From: Salegentibacter sp. 24
Lineage (GTDB): Bacteria; Bacteroidota; Bacteroidia; Flavobacteriales; Flavobacteriaceae
DNA length: 64,000 nt
Direction: 5' to 3'
Assembly: GCF_004362395.1 (NCBI RefSeq)
Contig: NZ_SNWE01000014.1
Location: 1 to 64,000, forward strand
A program made the position numbers and the translations under genes. Shown piece by piece: positions 1 to 7,493 of the stretch. Positions within the stretch are counted from its first letter, which is position 1. Each line of letters starts with the position of its first letter. The notes below the pieces were generated by a model, which worked only from the letters and a program-made list of their open reading frames with translations, searched no databases and had not been told where the DNA came from.

Positions 1-42
1 TACCCCCAGGGAACAGGGATACCGTTGTTAATTAATTTAAAA

Positions 43-78
43 TGGTATACTTTTGAAATGAAATAGTGGTATACTTTT
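43..78. repeat. Two 12-bp direct repeats, IS-end-like
   Basis: TGGTATACTTTT occurs at 43-54 and again at 67-78, with 24-bp spacing and similar flanking bases. The block adjoins the point (about 95) where the group II intron reverse transcriptase homology stops. It could be the multi-repeat end of another insertion sequence, for example IS21-like, that truncated the intron. This is inferred from repeat pattern and position only; the rest of the putative element is outside the window. Confidence 0.35.
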
Positions 79-94
79 CAGTTGAAATAAACAA

Positions 95-493
95 ACAGTT
101 TTTCCTGACCTGTTCAAGTGCCTGATGGGCACTTTTATTTGGTCTATATCCGTAAGAGTTTGTATTGAATACATTTTCTAAACGGGGTTCTAGGTACATT
201 TTTACCACCATCTGCCCTATACGGTCACTTATCGTGGGAATCCCTTACTTACGGACTTTACCATCCTTTTTCGGGATTTCCACTTCTTTGACCGCAGGCG
301 GGAAATAACTCCCCGATGCCATACGGTTCCAAAGTTTGTACAGGTTCTTGGATAAGTTCTCATCGAATTGCTCAATGTTTACTGCATCGATCCCTGCACT
401 TCCTTTGTTGGCGCGCACTCTTTTATAAGCTTGCCATATCATAGCTTTGCTTATAGGTATTGATTTTGTTTCATTGCATAAAGTCATCCTCAA
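95..493 (-). pseudogene. ltrA: Group II intron reverse transcriptase/maturase, truncated and interrupted
   Basis: The first 82 codons (493 down to 245) read as the N-terminus of a group II intron reverse transcriptase, including NKGSAGID and VEIPKKDGKVRK. The frame then meets an in-frame TAA exactly where the family usually has KLGIPT: the codons run CGT AAG TAA GGG ATT CCC. This fits a TTA to TAA nonsense change. Beyond the stop the same frame continues with GIPTISDRIGQMVVKMYLEP and YGYRPNKSAHQALEQVR, then loses homology near position 95. The catalytic YADD region, maturase domain and intron 3' part are absent. The protein cannot be functional from this copy. Homology is clear; the intron class was not determined. 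Confidence 0.85.
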
Positions 494-1022
494 AAACTGA
501 GTTGTTAAATGTAACGTAACTGTATAACCTAACCCCTTTGCTCCATTTCCATTACAGAAACTTCATTGCTACTACGGGTTAGTCCGTCCCTGAAAACAAT
601 ATTGGTATTCTACCTCTAGGTTGAGCCTATTGTGTATTTCCCTTAGCATCTGTTATCAGGTTCCCGAGTTCCATAACTAAGCCTGAATAAGAGTCATGCC
701 CCCTGAATGACGCCTGCCGTATAGCCAATAAATAGGTGATCGCTATACTCTTTAACCCCGCGCGATACTTCGTGGCTTTTGACAGGGTGTAGCAACTTCT
801 CGACACCTCTGAAGGGGTTCACTTTTGTTCATCTCTCTTAATCATACCTGACCAATTCTTAACTGGCCGTTTCCCAAACGCTCAATACCCTGGCTCTTTA
901 CCAAAGCACCTTTGGGTGGTTTAATGCCTTCTCCTATAAGACGACATTGGTAGGTCGGTTCTACCATCTTAATTATAGTTCACAATGACTATTTATTGCC
1001 GGTCATTGTTTGCTCGGCACAC
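494..1022 (-). mobile_element. 5' RNA portion of a group II intron
   Basis: This segment lies upstream of the reverse transcriptase start on the same strand and has no convincing reading frame, as expected for intron domains I-III. Read on the minus strand it begins at 1022 with GTGTGCCGAGC, matching the bacterial group II 5' consensus GUGYG. The bases just upstream, CTTGCGGTA, belong to a repeat whose intact copy at 5689-5813 reads CTTGCGGTAACCG. The splice-type junction therefore sits inside the repeat at a definable point. The 3' half of the intron is lost or outside the window. The 5' boundary is inferred from consensus plus comparison with the uninterrupted repeat copies. Confidence 0.7.
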
Positions 1023-1137
1023 TACCGCAAGTTTCGGGAGTAGGGATGCGGACTTGTCGGCTTATAGGTTTTCTTTCCTGGTCTCTAAAATTACACTTTT
1101 TCTATAAAACCCGTTATTTGCGGTGAACCGATGTTAT
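1023..1137 (-). repeat. Cassette-like repeat, copy A (interrupted by the intron)
   Basis: Copy A of a dispersed repeat. Shared blocks with copies B (5689-5813) and C (7364-7493) include CGCAAG, a CGGGAGTA core, TCTAAAATTACACTTTTT and AAACCCGTTATTTGCG, then GAACCGATGTT. It begins at the group II intron boundary, so its outer ~14 bases are displaced. It lies directly 3' of the minus-strand gene ending at 1144, as copies B and C do for their genes. The 3' position, size and partly complementary ends recall integron attC sites, but no integrase is visible. Confidence 0.8.
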
Positions 1138-1143
1138 GTGGCG

Positions 1144-1791
1144 TTAAGCTCCAGTATTAAACTTCTTTCTGTTTTTTATATGATCTATAATCTCATAAAT
1201 AATTTGTGTTGTCAAATTTGTCAATTCGATATTGTTTCTTGATACATCTGTAGATATCTCGAATAAATTTTCAAAATGTTTTTTCTTGAAATCAATTAGA
1301 TCTTTTGCTTTTTTTGTTTTATGAGCTGCGGCATTATTTCTAATTTTTCTTAATTCAGTATTATGCTGTTTTTTAATTTGAGCGAATTTTTTATTTATTC
1401 TATTTAATTCGTTTTCATATTTTTCCATTCCGTTCTTCTGCAACTCTTGCCTTAAACTTTTACCTAACATACCATTTATTTCATCTAAGAACTCAATAAT
1501 TGTCATACTTAAAATTCTACCAAATAAATTTTTTTCATTTTCATTATTTGTGAGATGATAGTTGTTCCAAAGAATTCTAATATCTCTACCTACGATTGCT
1601 GAGAATAAACAAACATTGTAAAACTCATCATAATTGTAAATTTTGGCTGCTTGGAGTTTTTTCCAAATATCCGATAACGAATCAATGTCCTGATCGGTGG
1701 AAATATCAGCTTTTTTAAGAGCTTTTTTTAAATTTCTTTTCGTTCTACGTTTTTCTATATTTATCCAAAAATCTGTAAAGCTCTTAATCAT
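1144..1791 (-). CDS. HEPN-like protein, possible defence or toxin gene
   Basis: About 215 residues from the ATG at 1791. The open frame extends to a TTG at 1929, but that stretch is hydrophobic and resembles non-coding sequence upstream of another gene at about 8475-8500, so I prefer the inner start. The protein is Lys/Asn/Ile-rich and helical, and carries RNNAAAHK near its C-terminus. That matches the R-x(4-6)-H signature of HEPN RNases found in toxins and abortive-infection proteins (AbiV-like). A helical segment rich in Lys and Glu precedes it. Cassette-like repeat A lies 7 bases past the stop. The family is not otherwise recognised; the HEPN assignment rests on one motif and overall composition. 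Confidence 0.55.
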   Translation of the reverse strand: MIKSFTDFWINIEKRRTKRNLKKALKKADISTDQDIDSLSDIWKKLQAAKIYNYDEFYNVCLFSAIVGRDIRILWNNYHLTNNENEKNLFGRILSMTIIEFLDEINGMLGKSLRQELQKNGMEKYENELNRINKKFAQIKKQHNTELRKIRNNAAAHKTKKAKDLIDFKKKHFENLFEISTDVSRNNIELTNLTTQIIYEIIDHIKNRKKFNTGA

Positions 1792-2143
1792 TTTTTCTTT
1801 TTGGAATTTTGATTTAATGCCAAATAACTCGTTATATCTCACATGATTTATCTTTTTAATAATAGATATAACGGGATAAACGCAGGTTTCGCTAAATATA
1901 AAACAATAAAAGAAAAGAAAAATACGCAAAACAGTAAAGGAAAGAGGATAGAGATTGGTTAGGAGGGAAAAAATTGGAAATATACGTTACTACAGTGGTT
2001 TATCTAGCCAAAAATCTTTAGAAGAGCATTCAAGTATTACTGCAATTTCGTTTAAGTGGTTAAGGTTGTATTTTGCTCTTCTATTTTTTGATCAATATGA
2101 GAAACGAAACTATTACTTAGATAGATTTTCATCAGTAACTAGT
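1792..2143. other. Intergenic stretch without a convincing gene
   Basis: Upstream region of the HEPN-like gene. On the minus strand it holds pyrimidine-rich sequence with TATATTTAG near 1890, loosely like a Bacteroidota -7 element. A plus-strand frame starting at 1955 runs through it into repeat copy 1 but resembles nothing and is probably spurious. Confidence 0.4.
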
Positions 2144-2705
2144 AATAGAAGTATTCCCGTTCAGCCCATTCCCACTACATTCCGGAAAAGCTTCATTCCG
2201 GGAAAAGCGCTTCTCTTTAATGGTCTTGGACACCATCGAAGAAATTGCGACTTCCATTACGCTAACCCGATAAAAAATCGGAACGCTCCACTCCAGTTCG
2301 AAATTTTCAATGAAGTCCGCTTGGTTGAACTTCCCATCATAGTCCTTCTTTCTCAAAAAAATAGTGGTATTTCCTAATCCATATGCAAACGTCATCCTTA
2401 AGCCCCCTCACCTTTTTAAGATGCAAAGAACAAAATCCTTTCCTGGACAGCGGCATAAAACCGCTTCGGCTTCGCCTACTCTCTTTATACGCTTTACCAG
2501 GCCAGAATGTTGTAAAATAAATGCATCGAAAAAAGGTAATGTGAAGGCACTATAGGAAGTAAATCTAAAAAGAAGCGGTAGTCGCAGTTCAAAACCTTAA
2601 AAAGTTTAGATCGATTTTTTGGTCAAAATTCAATAAAAGGGAAAATGCGCGGGATATAATAAGTAAATCAGTTAAAACTTAATTCTATGATTGGAGTGTA
2701 GCCTT
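2144..2705. repeat. Dispersed ~560 bp repeat, copy 1
   Basis: This block is homologous in the same orientation to 42190-42745. The matching spans GTTCAGCCC, AAAAGCTTCATT, a stretch around GGTCTTGGACACCA, CACTCCAGTTCGAAATTTT, CTTATACGCTTTA, CAAAACCTTAAAAAG and GATATAATAAGTA. On the minus strand part of it reads as peptide (2395-2132) containing FELEWS, RVS and MEVAISS. A similar peptide is encoded by the second copy, but there interrupted by stops. It is probably decayed coding plus flanking sequence of a mobilisation region, because copy 2 lies just upstream of the mobilisation genes. Confidence 0.75.
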
Positions 2706-2851
2706 ACCCAATTAATAATAAGTGCGTAAATAGGGTACTCTTAAAATAGAATTAAGGCCAAAAAAAATTATTGCGTATAAAAAAAACCCACCAGAATATG
2801 AAACTAATCGGTTGGTTTTACTAGTGTTTTGTTTTATTAAACCAAAATAAA

Positions 2852-3568
2852 TCACTCATTAAAAAGGTTAGGGTTTTCCTCTACTTTTTCTAATATTTCA
2901 GGAGTATTAGTATTTATACCTCGTTTATATAGATCCCTGGTTACCGGATGTGCTTTAAAAGGCTCTCGCATAAAACTCGTAGCCAGCACTTCCTCAATTC
3001 CTTTGTCGTTTAAATCGGGATCAAGCCATTCTCCTTCAAAATTACGATCTACGGCCAATGGCATTCTTTTCTTCTTATTATGGATTTCAGCAAAGAAATC
3101 ATTCGCCTCCCTAGTAATTAAACTCACTGTCCAATAGCCCTCATCATAAGTATTATAGATTCCTGCAAAGCTAAAGAGTTTACGGTCTTCCAGATAACAA
3201 TAATATGGCGTAGCCGGACCACTCATTTTTTCATAGTGAGGTTCAAAAAAACCATCTGCAAGTATTAAACAGCGACGTTCCCTAACAGCTTCTTTATACA
3301 TATTACTGGTTAAAAGTGTTTCTGCTTTCGCATTAAGGGTGTTATATTTTTTTCGGAATTTCATAATGTCGTCTGCCCAGGGCGCAAGAAGCCCCCACTC
3401 CATCGGTAAAATAGTATCAGGTTCGTCCATAGGAATGCAAAACATATTAGGATGAGAAAACCCCGAAAAATGATACCAGGGTTCATAAACTTCCGGGTAT
3501 CGCATAACTGCACCGGTATATTTCTCAATTGATTTTAATTTCTTGGACAGGCTGGTTTCGTAACACAT
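2852..3568 (-). CDS. SRAP-domain protein (SOS response-associated peptidase, YedK/HMCES family)
   Basis: 238 residues, full family length. The family forms a covalent DNA-protein cross-link with abasic sites in single-stranded DNA. Hallmarks are present: catalytic Cys2 directly after the start Met, Asn in LNAKAET, Glu in DGFFEP, and His in IHNKKKRMP. Cys2 fixes the start at 3568. The gene is divergent from umuDC, and the shared region holds a 16-bp palindrome (3588-3603). This places SRAP with error-prone polymerase V genes, a common damage-response pairing that suggests joint control. Soluble and cytoplasmic. Confidence 0.93.
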   Translation of the reverse strand: MCYETSLSKKLKSIEKYTGAVMRYPEVYEPWYHFSGFSHPNMFCIPMDEPDTILPMEWGLLAPWADDIMKFRKKYNTLNAKAETLLTSNMYKEAVRERRCLILADGFFEPHYEKMSGPATPYYCYLEDRKLFSFAGIYNTYDEGYWTVSLITREANDFFAEIHNKKKRMPLAVDRNFEGEWLDPDLNDKGIEEVLATSFMREPFKAHPVTRDLYKRGINTNTPEILEKVEENPNLFNE

Positions 3569-3587
3569 AATTTTAAATTTGGATTAT

Positions 3588-3603
3588 ATCCATTTAAATG
3601 GAT
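3588..3603. promoter_or_regulatory. 16-bp perfect palindrome between SRAP gene and umuD, operator candidate
   Basis: ATCCATTTAAATGGAT is perfectly self-complementary. Just left of it GGATTATATCC (3581-3591) forms an overlapping second palindrome. A match to the Bacteroidota -7 consensus TAnnTTTG (TAGTTTTG) follows at 3611-3618, about 18 bases before the umuD ATG. The position suits a repressor site controlling both divergent damage-response genes. The bound protein is unknown; a LexA/UmuD-type repressor is an inference. Confidence 0.55.
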
Positions 3604-3635
3604 TTTTACCTAGTTTTGTTTTCCAATGTTTGCTT

Positions 3636-4052
3636 ATGAAAATTTACAAAAAATATTCTTTACATAACCTTATAATGCCGCTTTCTACCAATGGTATCTC
3701 TGCGGGCTTCCCATCTCCTGCAGATGACCACTTAGAAGATATTATTGACCTTAACCATCAACTGATCAAAAATAAAGAAGCCACATTCTTTGGTCGCGCT
3801 GAAGGAGATAGTATGATTGGTGCCGGGATTGGTAACGGCGACCTGTTGGTCATCGATAAAAGTCTAAGACCAAAGAATGATAATATTGCGGTATGTTTTT
3901 TAGACGGAGAATTTACCGTGAAACGGATTAAAATCGAAAAGGATATCATCTGGCTTGTAGCTGAAAATGAAAAGTATCAGCCAATTAAAGTCACCAGCGA
4001 AAATGATTTTGTGATATGGGGTATCGTGACTCATTGTATAAAGGATCTTTAA
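3636..4052 (+). CDS. umuD: UmuD-like S24 peptidase (DNA polymerase V subunit)
   Basis: 138 residues from the ATG at 3636; an upstream ATG at 3579 would overlap the palindrome and promoter-like element and is unlikely. S24/LexA fold: Ala-Gly cleavage-site candidate at residues 23-24 in GISAGFPSP, catalytic Ser59 in AEGDSM and Lys96 in FTVKRI. No N-terminal DNA-binding domain is present, so this is UmuD rather than LexA. After RecA-stimulated self-cleavage the family forms UmuD'2C with UmuC. The stop is followed by the umuC ATG after one base, so the two genes are co-transcribed and probably translationally coupled. Expected to be damage-inducible. Confidence 0.92.
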   Translation: MKIYKKYSLHNLIMPLSTNGISAGFPSPADDHLEDIIDLNHQLIKNKEATFFGRAEGDSMIGAGIGNGDLLVIDKSLRPKNDNIAVCFLDGEFTVKRIKIEKDIIWLVAENEKYQPIKVTSENDFVIWGIVTHCIKDL

Positions 4053-4053
4053 A

Positions 4054-5313
4054 ATGTTTGCCCTGGTAGATTGCAATAATTTCTATGCGAGCTGTGAACG
4101 GGTTTTTGACCCCTCCCTCCGAAACAAACCGGTGGTTGTACTTAGCAACAACGATGGCTGTGTAATTGCGCGAAGTAATGAAGCTAAGGCCATGGGAATT
4201 CCTATGGGAGCCCCTGCCTTTCAATTTGAAAAGGATTTTGAAGCTAAAGGAATTTCCGTTTTCTCCAGTAATTATTCGCTTTATGGAGATATGAGCAGTC
4301 GGGTAATGAATATCCTCTCTCAATTCACTCCGGATATTGAAATTTATTCTATTGATGAATCCTTTCTTAAGTTTACCGGTTTTGAATTATACGATCTGGA
4401 ACGAATTGGCAAGGAGATGGTGGAAAGGGTGGCCAGACAAACCGGAATTCCTATAAGTGTTGGACTCGCTCCCACCAAGGCCCTGGCAAAAATTGCTAAT
4501 AAGATCGCTAAGAAATTTGCCGACCGTACCGGGAGTGTTTATGCCATTGATTCGGAAGAAAAGAAAGAAAAAGCATTGCGATGGACGAAAATTGGTGATG
4601 TGTGGGGTATTGGCCGACAACACGAAAAAAGATTAATAAGCATTAATGTAAAGAACGCCTGGGATTTTATTCAGTTACCCAATGAATATGCCCTGAAAAA
4701 AATGAGTGTAGTGGGTTTAAGATTAAAACGGGATCTCTCAGGTGAAAGTACGCTGGATTTTGAGGAAGTAAAGAATAAAAAAAACATCGCGGTTACCCGA
4801 AGCTTCGAGAAAATGTATAGTGAATTCGACGATCTTCGGGAGCGGGTAGCTACTTATGCAGCAAAAGCCGCAACAAAACTCCGCAAACAGGATTCAAATT
4901 GCACGCTGCTCTATGTATTTCTGATTACTAATCCTTTTAGAACCGACCTTAAGCAGTATCGCGCCAATATGGTGGTAAAACTTTCCACGCCAACCAATTC
5001 CACTATGGTATTAACAAAAGCTGCTTTATATGGGCTTAAAAAGATTTTCAAACCCGGTTATCAATATAAAAAAGCTGGAGTAATTATTATGGGAATTACG
5101 CCAGCTTCTGAGCGGCAGCTTTCCCTTTTTTCTGAAGAGGATCCCAGGCACCATATCCTTATGAAAACCATAGACCGCCTGAACCAAACAGAAAACGGGA
5201 AAGTAAAATTTGCTGGAATGGATCTTGGTCGTACCTGGAAAATGAAACAGGAAAGACTTTCAAACCGTTACACCAGCAGAATTGATGAAATTATTCGGGT
5301 TAGGTGTAAATAA
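4054..5313 (+). CDS. umuC: Y-family DNA polymerase V catalytic subunit UmuC
   Basis: 419 residues, the usual UmuC length. It opens with [19 protein letters not shown], which carries the first catalytic Asp and the steric-gate region. [11 protein letters not shown] supplies the second catalytic acidic pair. A helix-hairpin-helix follows ([12 protein letters not shown]), then little-finger and UmuC C-terminal regions, with a probable clamp-binding peptide QLSLF near residue 352. It performs translesion synthesis with UmuD'. No frame disruptions are seen. Plasmid- and island-borne umuDC pairs are frequent, in line with the accessory surroundings. Confidence 0.95.
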   Translation: MFALVDCNNFYASCERVFDPSLRNKPVVVLSNNDGCVIARSNEAKAMGIPMGAPAFQFEKDFEAKGISVFSSNYSLYGDMSSRVMNILSQFTPDIEIYSIDESFLKFTGFELYDLERIGKEMVERVARQTGIPISVGLAPTKALAKIANKIAKKFADRTGSVYAIDSEEKKEKALRWTKIGDVWGIGRQHEKRLISINVKNAWDFIQLPNEYALKKMSVVGLRLKRDLSGESTLDFEEVKNKKNIAVTRSFEKMYSEFDDLRERVATYAAKAATKLRKQDSNCTLLYVFLITNPFRTDLKQYRANMVVKLSTPTNSTMVLTKAALYGLKKIFKPGYQYKKAGVIIMGITPASERQLSLFSEEDPRHHILMKTIDRLNQTENGKVKFAGMDLGRTWKMKQERLSNRYTSRIDEIIRVRCK

Positions 5314-5519
5314 AACAAGAAAATTTCCATGCTTAAAATTTATCGATCATTTATGTGGGCAGCAGCCTTAAAACATTTATAAATTATAAGCTTCGGAGAA
5401 TAAAAACTCCTTTCCTAAATTTTAAATTGCACGTTTTTTCCTAGTAGCGAAGGAAAGGCACACTTTTGAACGTGGGACATAAAATTTTCTCCCACTGATA
5501 AAATTAATAACCTCACTGG

Positions 5520-5688
5520 TTATGCATTTCGGGTGATCTTCTGATAATGTTTGGGGGAGACCTTGGTCTTTTCTTTAAAGCTTTTCGAAAAATGCGGATA
5601 AGCCCCAAATCCTATCTTATCAGAAATTTTAGCTAAACCAAGATTTGTAGTTTCAATAAGGAATTTACACCTTTTAATTCTATGGCAG
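5520..5688 (-). pseudogene. AraC-family regulator, C-terminal stump
   Basis: The reading frame keeps only the second helix-turn-helix of an AraC/XylS domain: RCKFLIETTNLGLAKISDKI followed by GFGAYPHFSKSFKEKTKVSP and HYQKITRNA. A complete AraC protein would need some 200 further residues upstream. Homology stops where repeat copy B begins (about 5689), so the insertion or recombination that brought the repeat removed the rest of the gene. The frame running on into the repeat is coincidental. Confidence 0.8.
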
Positions 5689-5813
5689 CCAACGGTTACG
5701 GTTACCGCAAGCTGCGGGAGTAAGGACGCGGGCATGTCGATTTAACCATTTTCTTTCCTGCTTTCTAAAATTACACTTTTTCGATAAAACCCATTATTTG
5801 CGAGGAAGCGGTG
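5689..5813 (-). repeat. Cassette-like repeat, copy B
   Basis: An uninterrupted copy starting CCAACGGTTACGGTTACCGC on the plus strand and ending near GCGGTG. It is the reference for the group II intron insertion point in copy A. It lies 14 bases from the stop of the KAP NTPase gene. From the end of copy C to the end of copy B is about 1.67 kb, almost all of it gene plus repeat, which is the compact geometry of an integron cassette. Core CTAAAATTACACTTTTTCGA is shared with copy C. Confidence 0.85.
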
Positions 5814-5827
5814 AGAGCAAAAGTATT

Positions 5828-7342
5828 TTATCGAAGATTAATAATAAAACTTAGCTTACTCAAATAAGCCTCTTTTAATAGTTGAAAATAGGGTAGTTTA
5901 CGTTTGGTAATACTTTGATGAAAATCAAAAGTTTCTTCTCCAGAGAATTCATCATTATAGTGTCCAATTCTCATTGCTCTAGCATAAGCTCCATAATGAC
6001 TACTTGAGGGTTGAACTTTGTATGCAACTCTAATTTTGTATTTTTCGCTTTGATAGATTCTAGTTTCCCCGGATAAGTCGAAATTATTTTCCTCATTATC
6101 GATGAGCATAATTAAATTTCCAATTCTAGCGTCCCAGAAACTTTGATAAGGAGAGAATTCTTTACGAGGATATCTTTCAATTGTTTTGTCTAGAGCTTTT
6201 AAAAGGTCTTCCTTACCTCCCATTAAATTTTCCAGTAAATCTAAAACCCCTAAAATTGGTGTCTCGGTAGAATATATTTTAGCTGTATCATCTGTATCTA
6301 AAGTGTAATTTGGGAATTTATATTCTTTGTTCAAAAAATTAACCAAGGCTCGTGTACTTAAACAATTAGCATTTACAAAATGGTTTAAAATAAATTCTAA
6401 TTCATTAGTATATATATTTTCGTGACCAGATTGGAAATAATCTTGTACAATGGAGTGATTAGTTTTTATACTTTTAAAGAATTTGTTTAAATTCTCTACA
6501 ATTATAGATGAAAAACTATAATGAAAAATTTCTGTTGAGTAGAATTTATCGATATATCCGGAGAAATCGATATTACTCCCATATCGACTGCGAAAAATCT
6601 CTCTAATATTAGCTATATCACATATCAGAATTACTTTGTCAAAACCAAATTTATTTTCTCCTTCATAATCATAAAAATCAAAATGACTGGAGAAAACGTT
6701 TAAAATCCTAAAAATATGTTCTGGATCTATACGATCTAAATCATCAATTGTGAGAACAATTTTTTTATTAGGATTATTAGACTTTACGGTTTGGACTAAA
6801 TAATTAATTAATTCTGTAATACTATCCTCTTCTCTATAAGTACCTTTCTTTAGTTTAAAATAATCTAAAAAACTTTTCAATTCTTTCTCATCATCAATGC
6901 TTTTATCTTGTCTGAACTGATCAATTTTTTTACCTAGTTCTATTGCCGGATTTACAATTGTATTTAATCTTTGATCTAACTTGGATAAGTTTTTAACTAG
7001 GTTTTTTATAATCTCATGATAATTTTCAATTAGATAATATTGCGCTGAAAGAAAAGTATCCATTTCTATCTTTTCGAATTCTGGATCCAAGCTAAGAAGT
7101 TGAAAACCAATATCAAATTTTATTAATTCAAATATATCCTGATTGCCGGACACAGAATAATTAACTGGATTGAGCTTTATTGATATAAATTTTTCTTGAT
7201 TATTTTGGAAAAATTTAGTGATAAAATATGTTTTTCCTAGTCCAAAAATGCCCGATAAAATAATTCTTTCATTTTCTTGGTAAGAGAGATGTTCGTGAAA
7301 ACGATTAGATTCGTTTTTGATTGATAGTTCTTTAAAAATCAT
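5828..7342 (-). CDS. KAP-family P-loop NTPase
   Basis: 504 residues. Walker A GIFGLGKT at 31-38 and Walker B IVLTIDDLDRI near residue 200, with the DDLDRI signature typical of KAP and STAND-like NTPases. No transmembrane segments are evident, although many KAP proteins have them. The C-terminal ~120 residues (from about ERYPRKEF) are unrecognised and could be a sensor or effector part. The start lies only 21 bases from repeat C and the stop 14 bases from repeat B, so the gene sits alone between two repeats like a cassette. KAP ATPases often occur in phage-defence loci; a defence role here is inferred. Confidence 0.75.
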   Translation of the reverse strand: MIFKELSIKNESNRFHEHLSYQENERIILSGIFGLGKTYFITKFFQNNQEKFISIKLNPVNYSVSGNQDIFELIKFDIGFQLLSLDPEFEKIEMDTFLSAQYYLIENYHEIIKNLVKNLSKLDQRLNTIVNPAIELGKKIDQFRQDKSIDDEKELKSFLDYFKLKKGTYREEDSITELINYLVQTVKSNNPNKKIVLTIDDLDRIDPEHIFRILNVFSSHFDFYDYEGENKFGFDKVILICDIANIREIFRSRYGSNIDFSGYIDKFYSTEIFHYSFSSIIVENLNKFFKSIKTNHSIVQDYFQSGHENIYTNELEFILNHFVNANCLSTRALVNFLNKEYKFPNYTLDTDDTAKIYSTETPILGVLDLLENLMGGKEDLLKALDKTIERYPRKEFSPYQSFWDARIGNLIMLIDNEENNFDLSGETRIYQSEKYKIRVAYKVQPSSSHYGAYARAMRIGHYNDEFSGEETFDFHQSITKRKLPYFQLLKEAYLSKLSFIINLR

Positions 7343-7363
7343 AAAATTATTTAAATATTCTTA

Positions 7364-7493
7364 CCAACGGTTTGCGGTTATCGCAAGTTTCGGGAGTAGG
7401 TACGCGAACTTGTCGGATTAATTGTTTCTTCCTTGGTTTTCTAAAATTACACTTTTTCGATCAAACCCGTTATTTGCCATGAACCGATGTTGT
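7364..7493 (-). repeat. Cassette-like repeat, copy C, supplying the stop of its upstream gene
   Basis: Starts CCAACGGTTTGCGGTTATCG on the plus strand and ends near ACCGATGTTGT. It contains a small perfect stem TTGCG/CGCAA around GTTAT. The gene from 8399 terminates inside it: its last residues TSVHGK and the TAA (7470-7472) are encoded by repeat bases also present in copies A and B. The ends are partly complementary to each other, as in attC folds. Confidence 0.85.

Noticed and set aside
1792-1929. TTG start at 1929 for the HEPN-like gene
   Set aside because: The added N-terminus is an isolated hydrophobic stretch encoded by DNA resembling non-coding sequence upstream of another gene (8472-8500).
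1955-2377. Plus-strand 140-codon frame as a gene
   Set aside because: It resembles no protein and runs from upstream flank into the ~560 bp repeat; within the repeat the minus strand carries the more protein-like pattern.
2132-2395. Minus-strand 87-codon frame as an intact gene
   Set aside because: It is the readable part of the dispersed repeat; the other copy has stops in the same frame, so I treat it as remnant sequence.
1023-7493. Calling this a true integron
   Set aside because: No integron integrase, no attI, and the repeat's outer boxes do not fully match the attC consensus; kept as a finding only.
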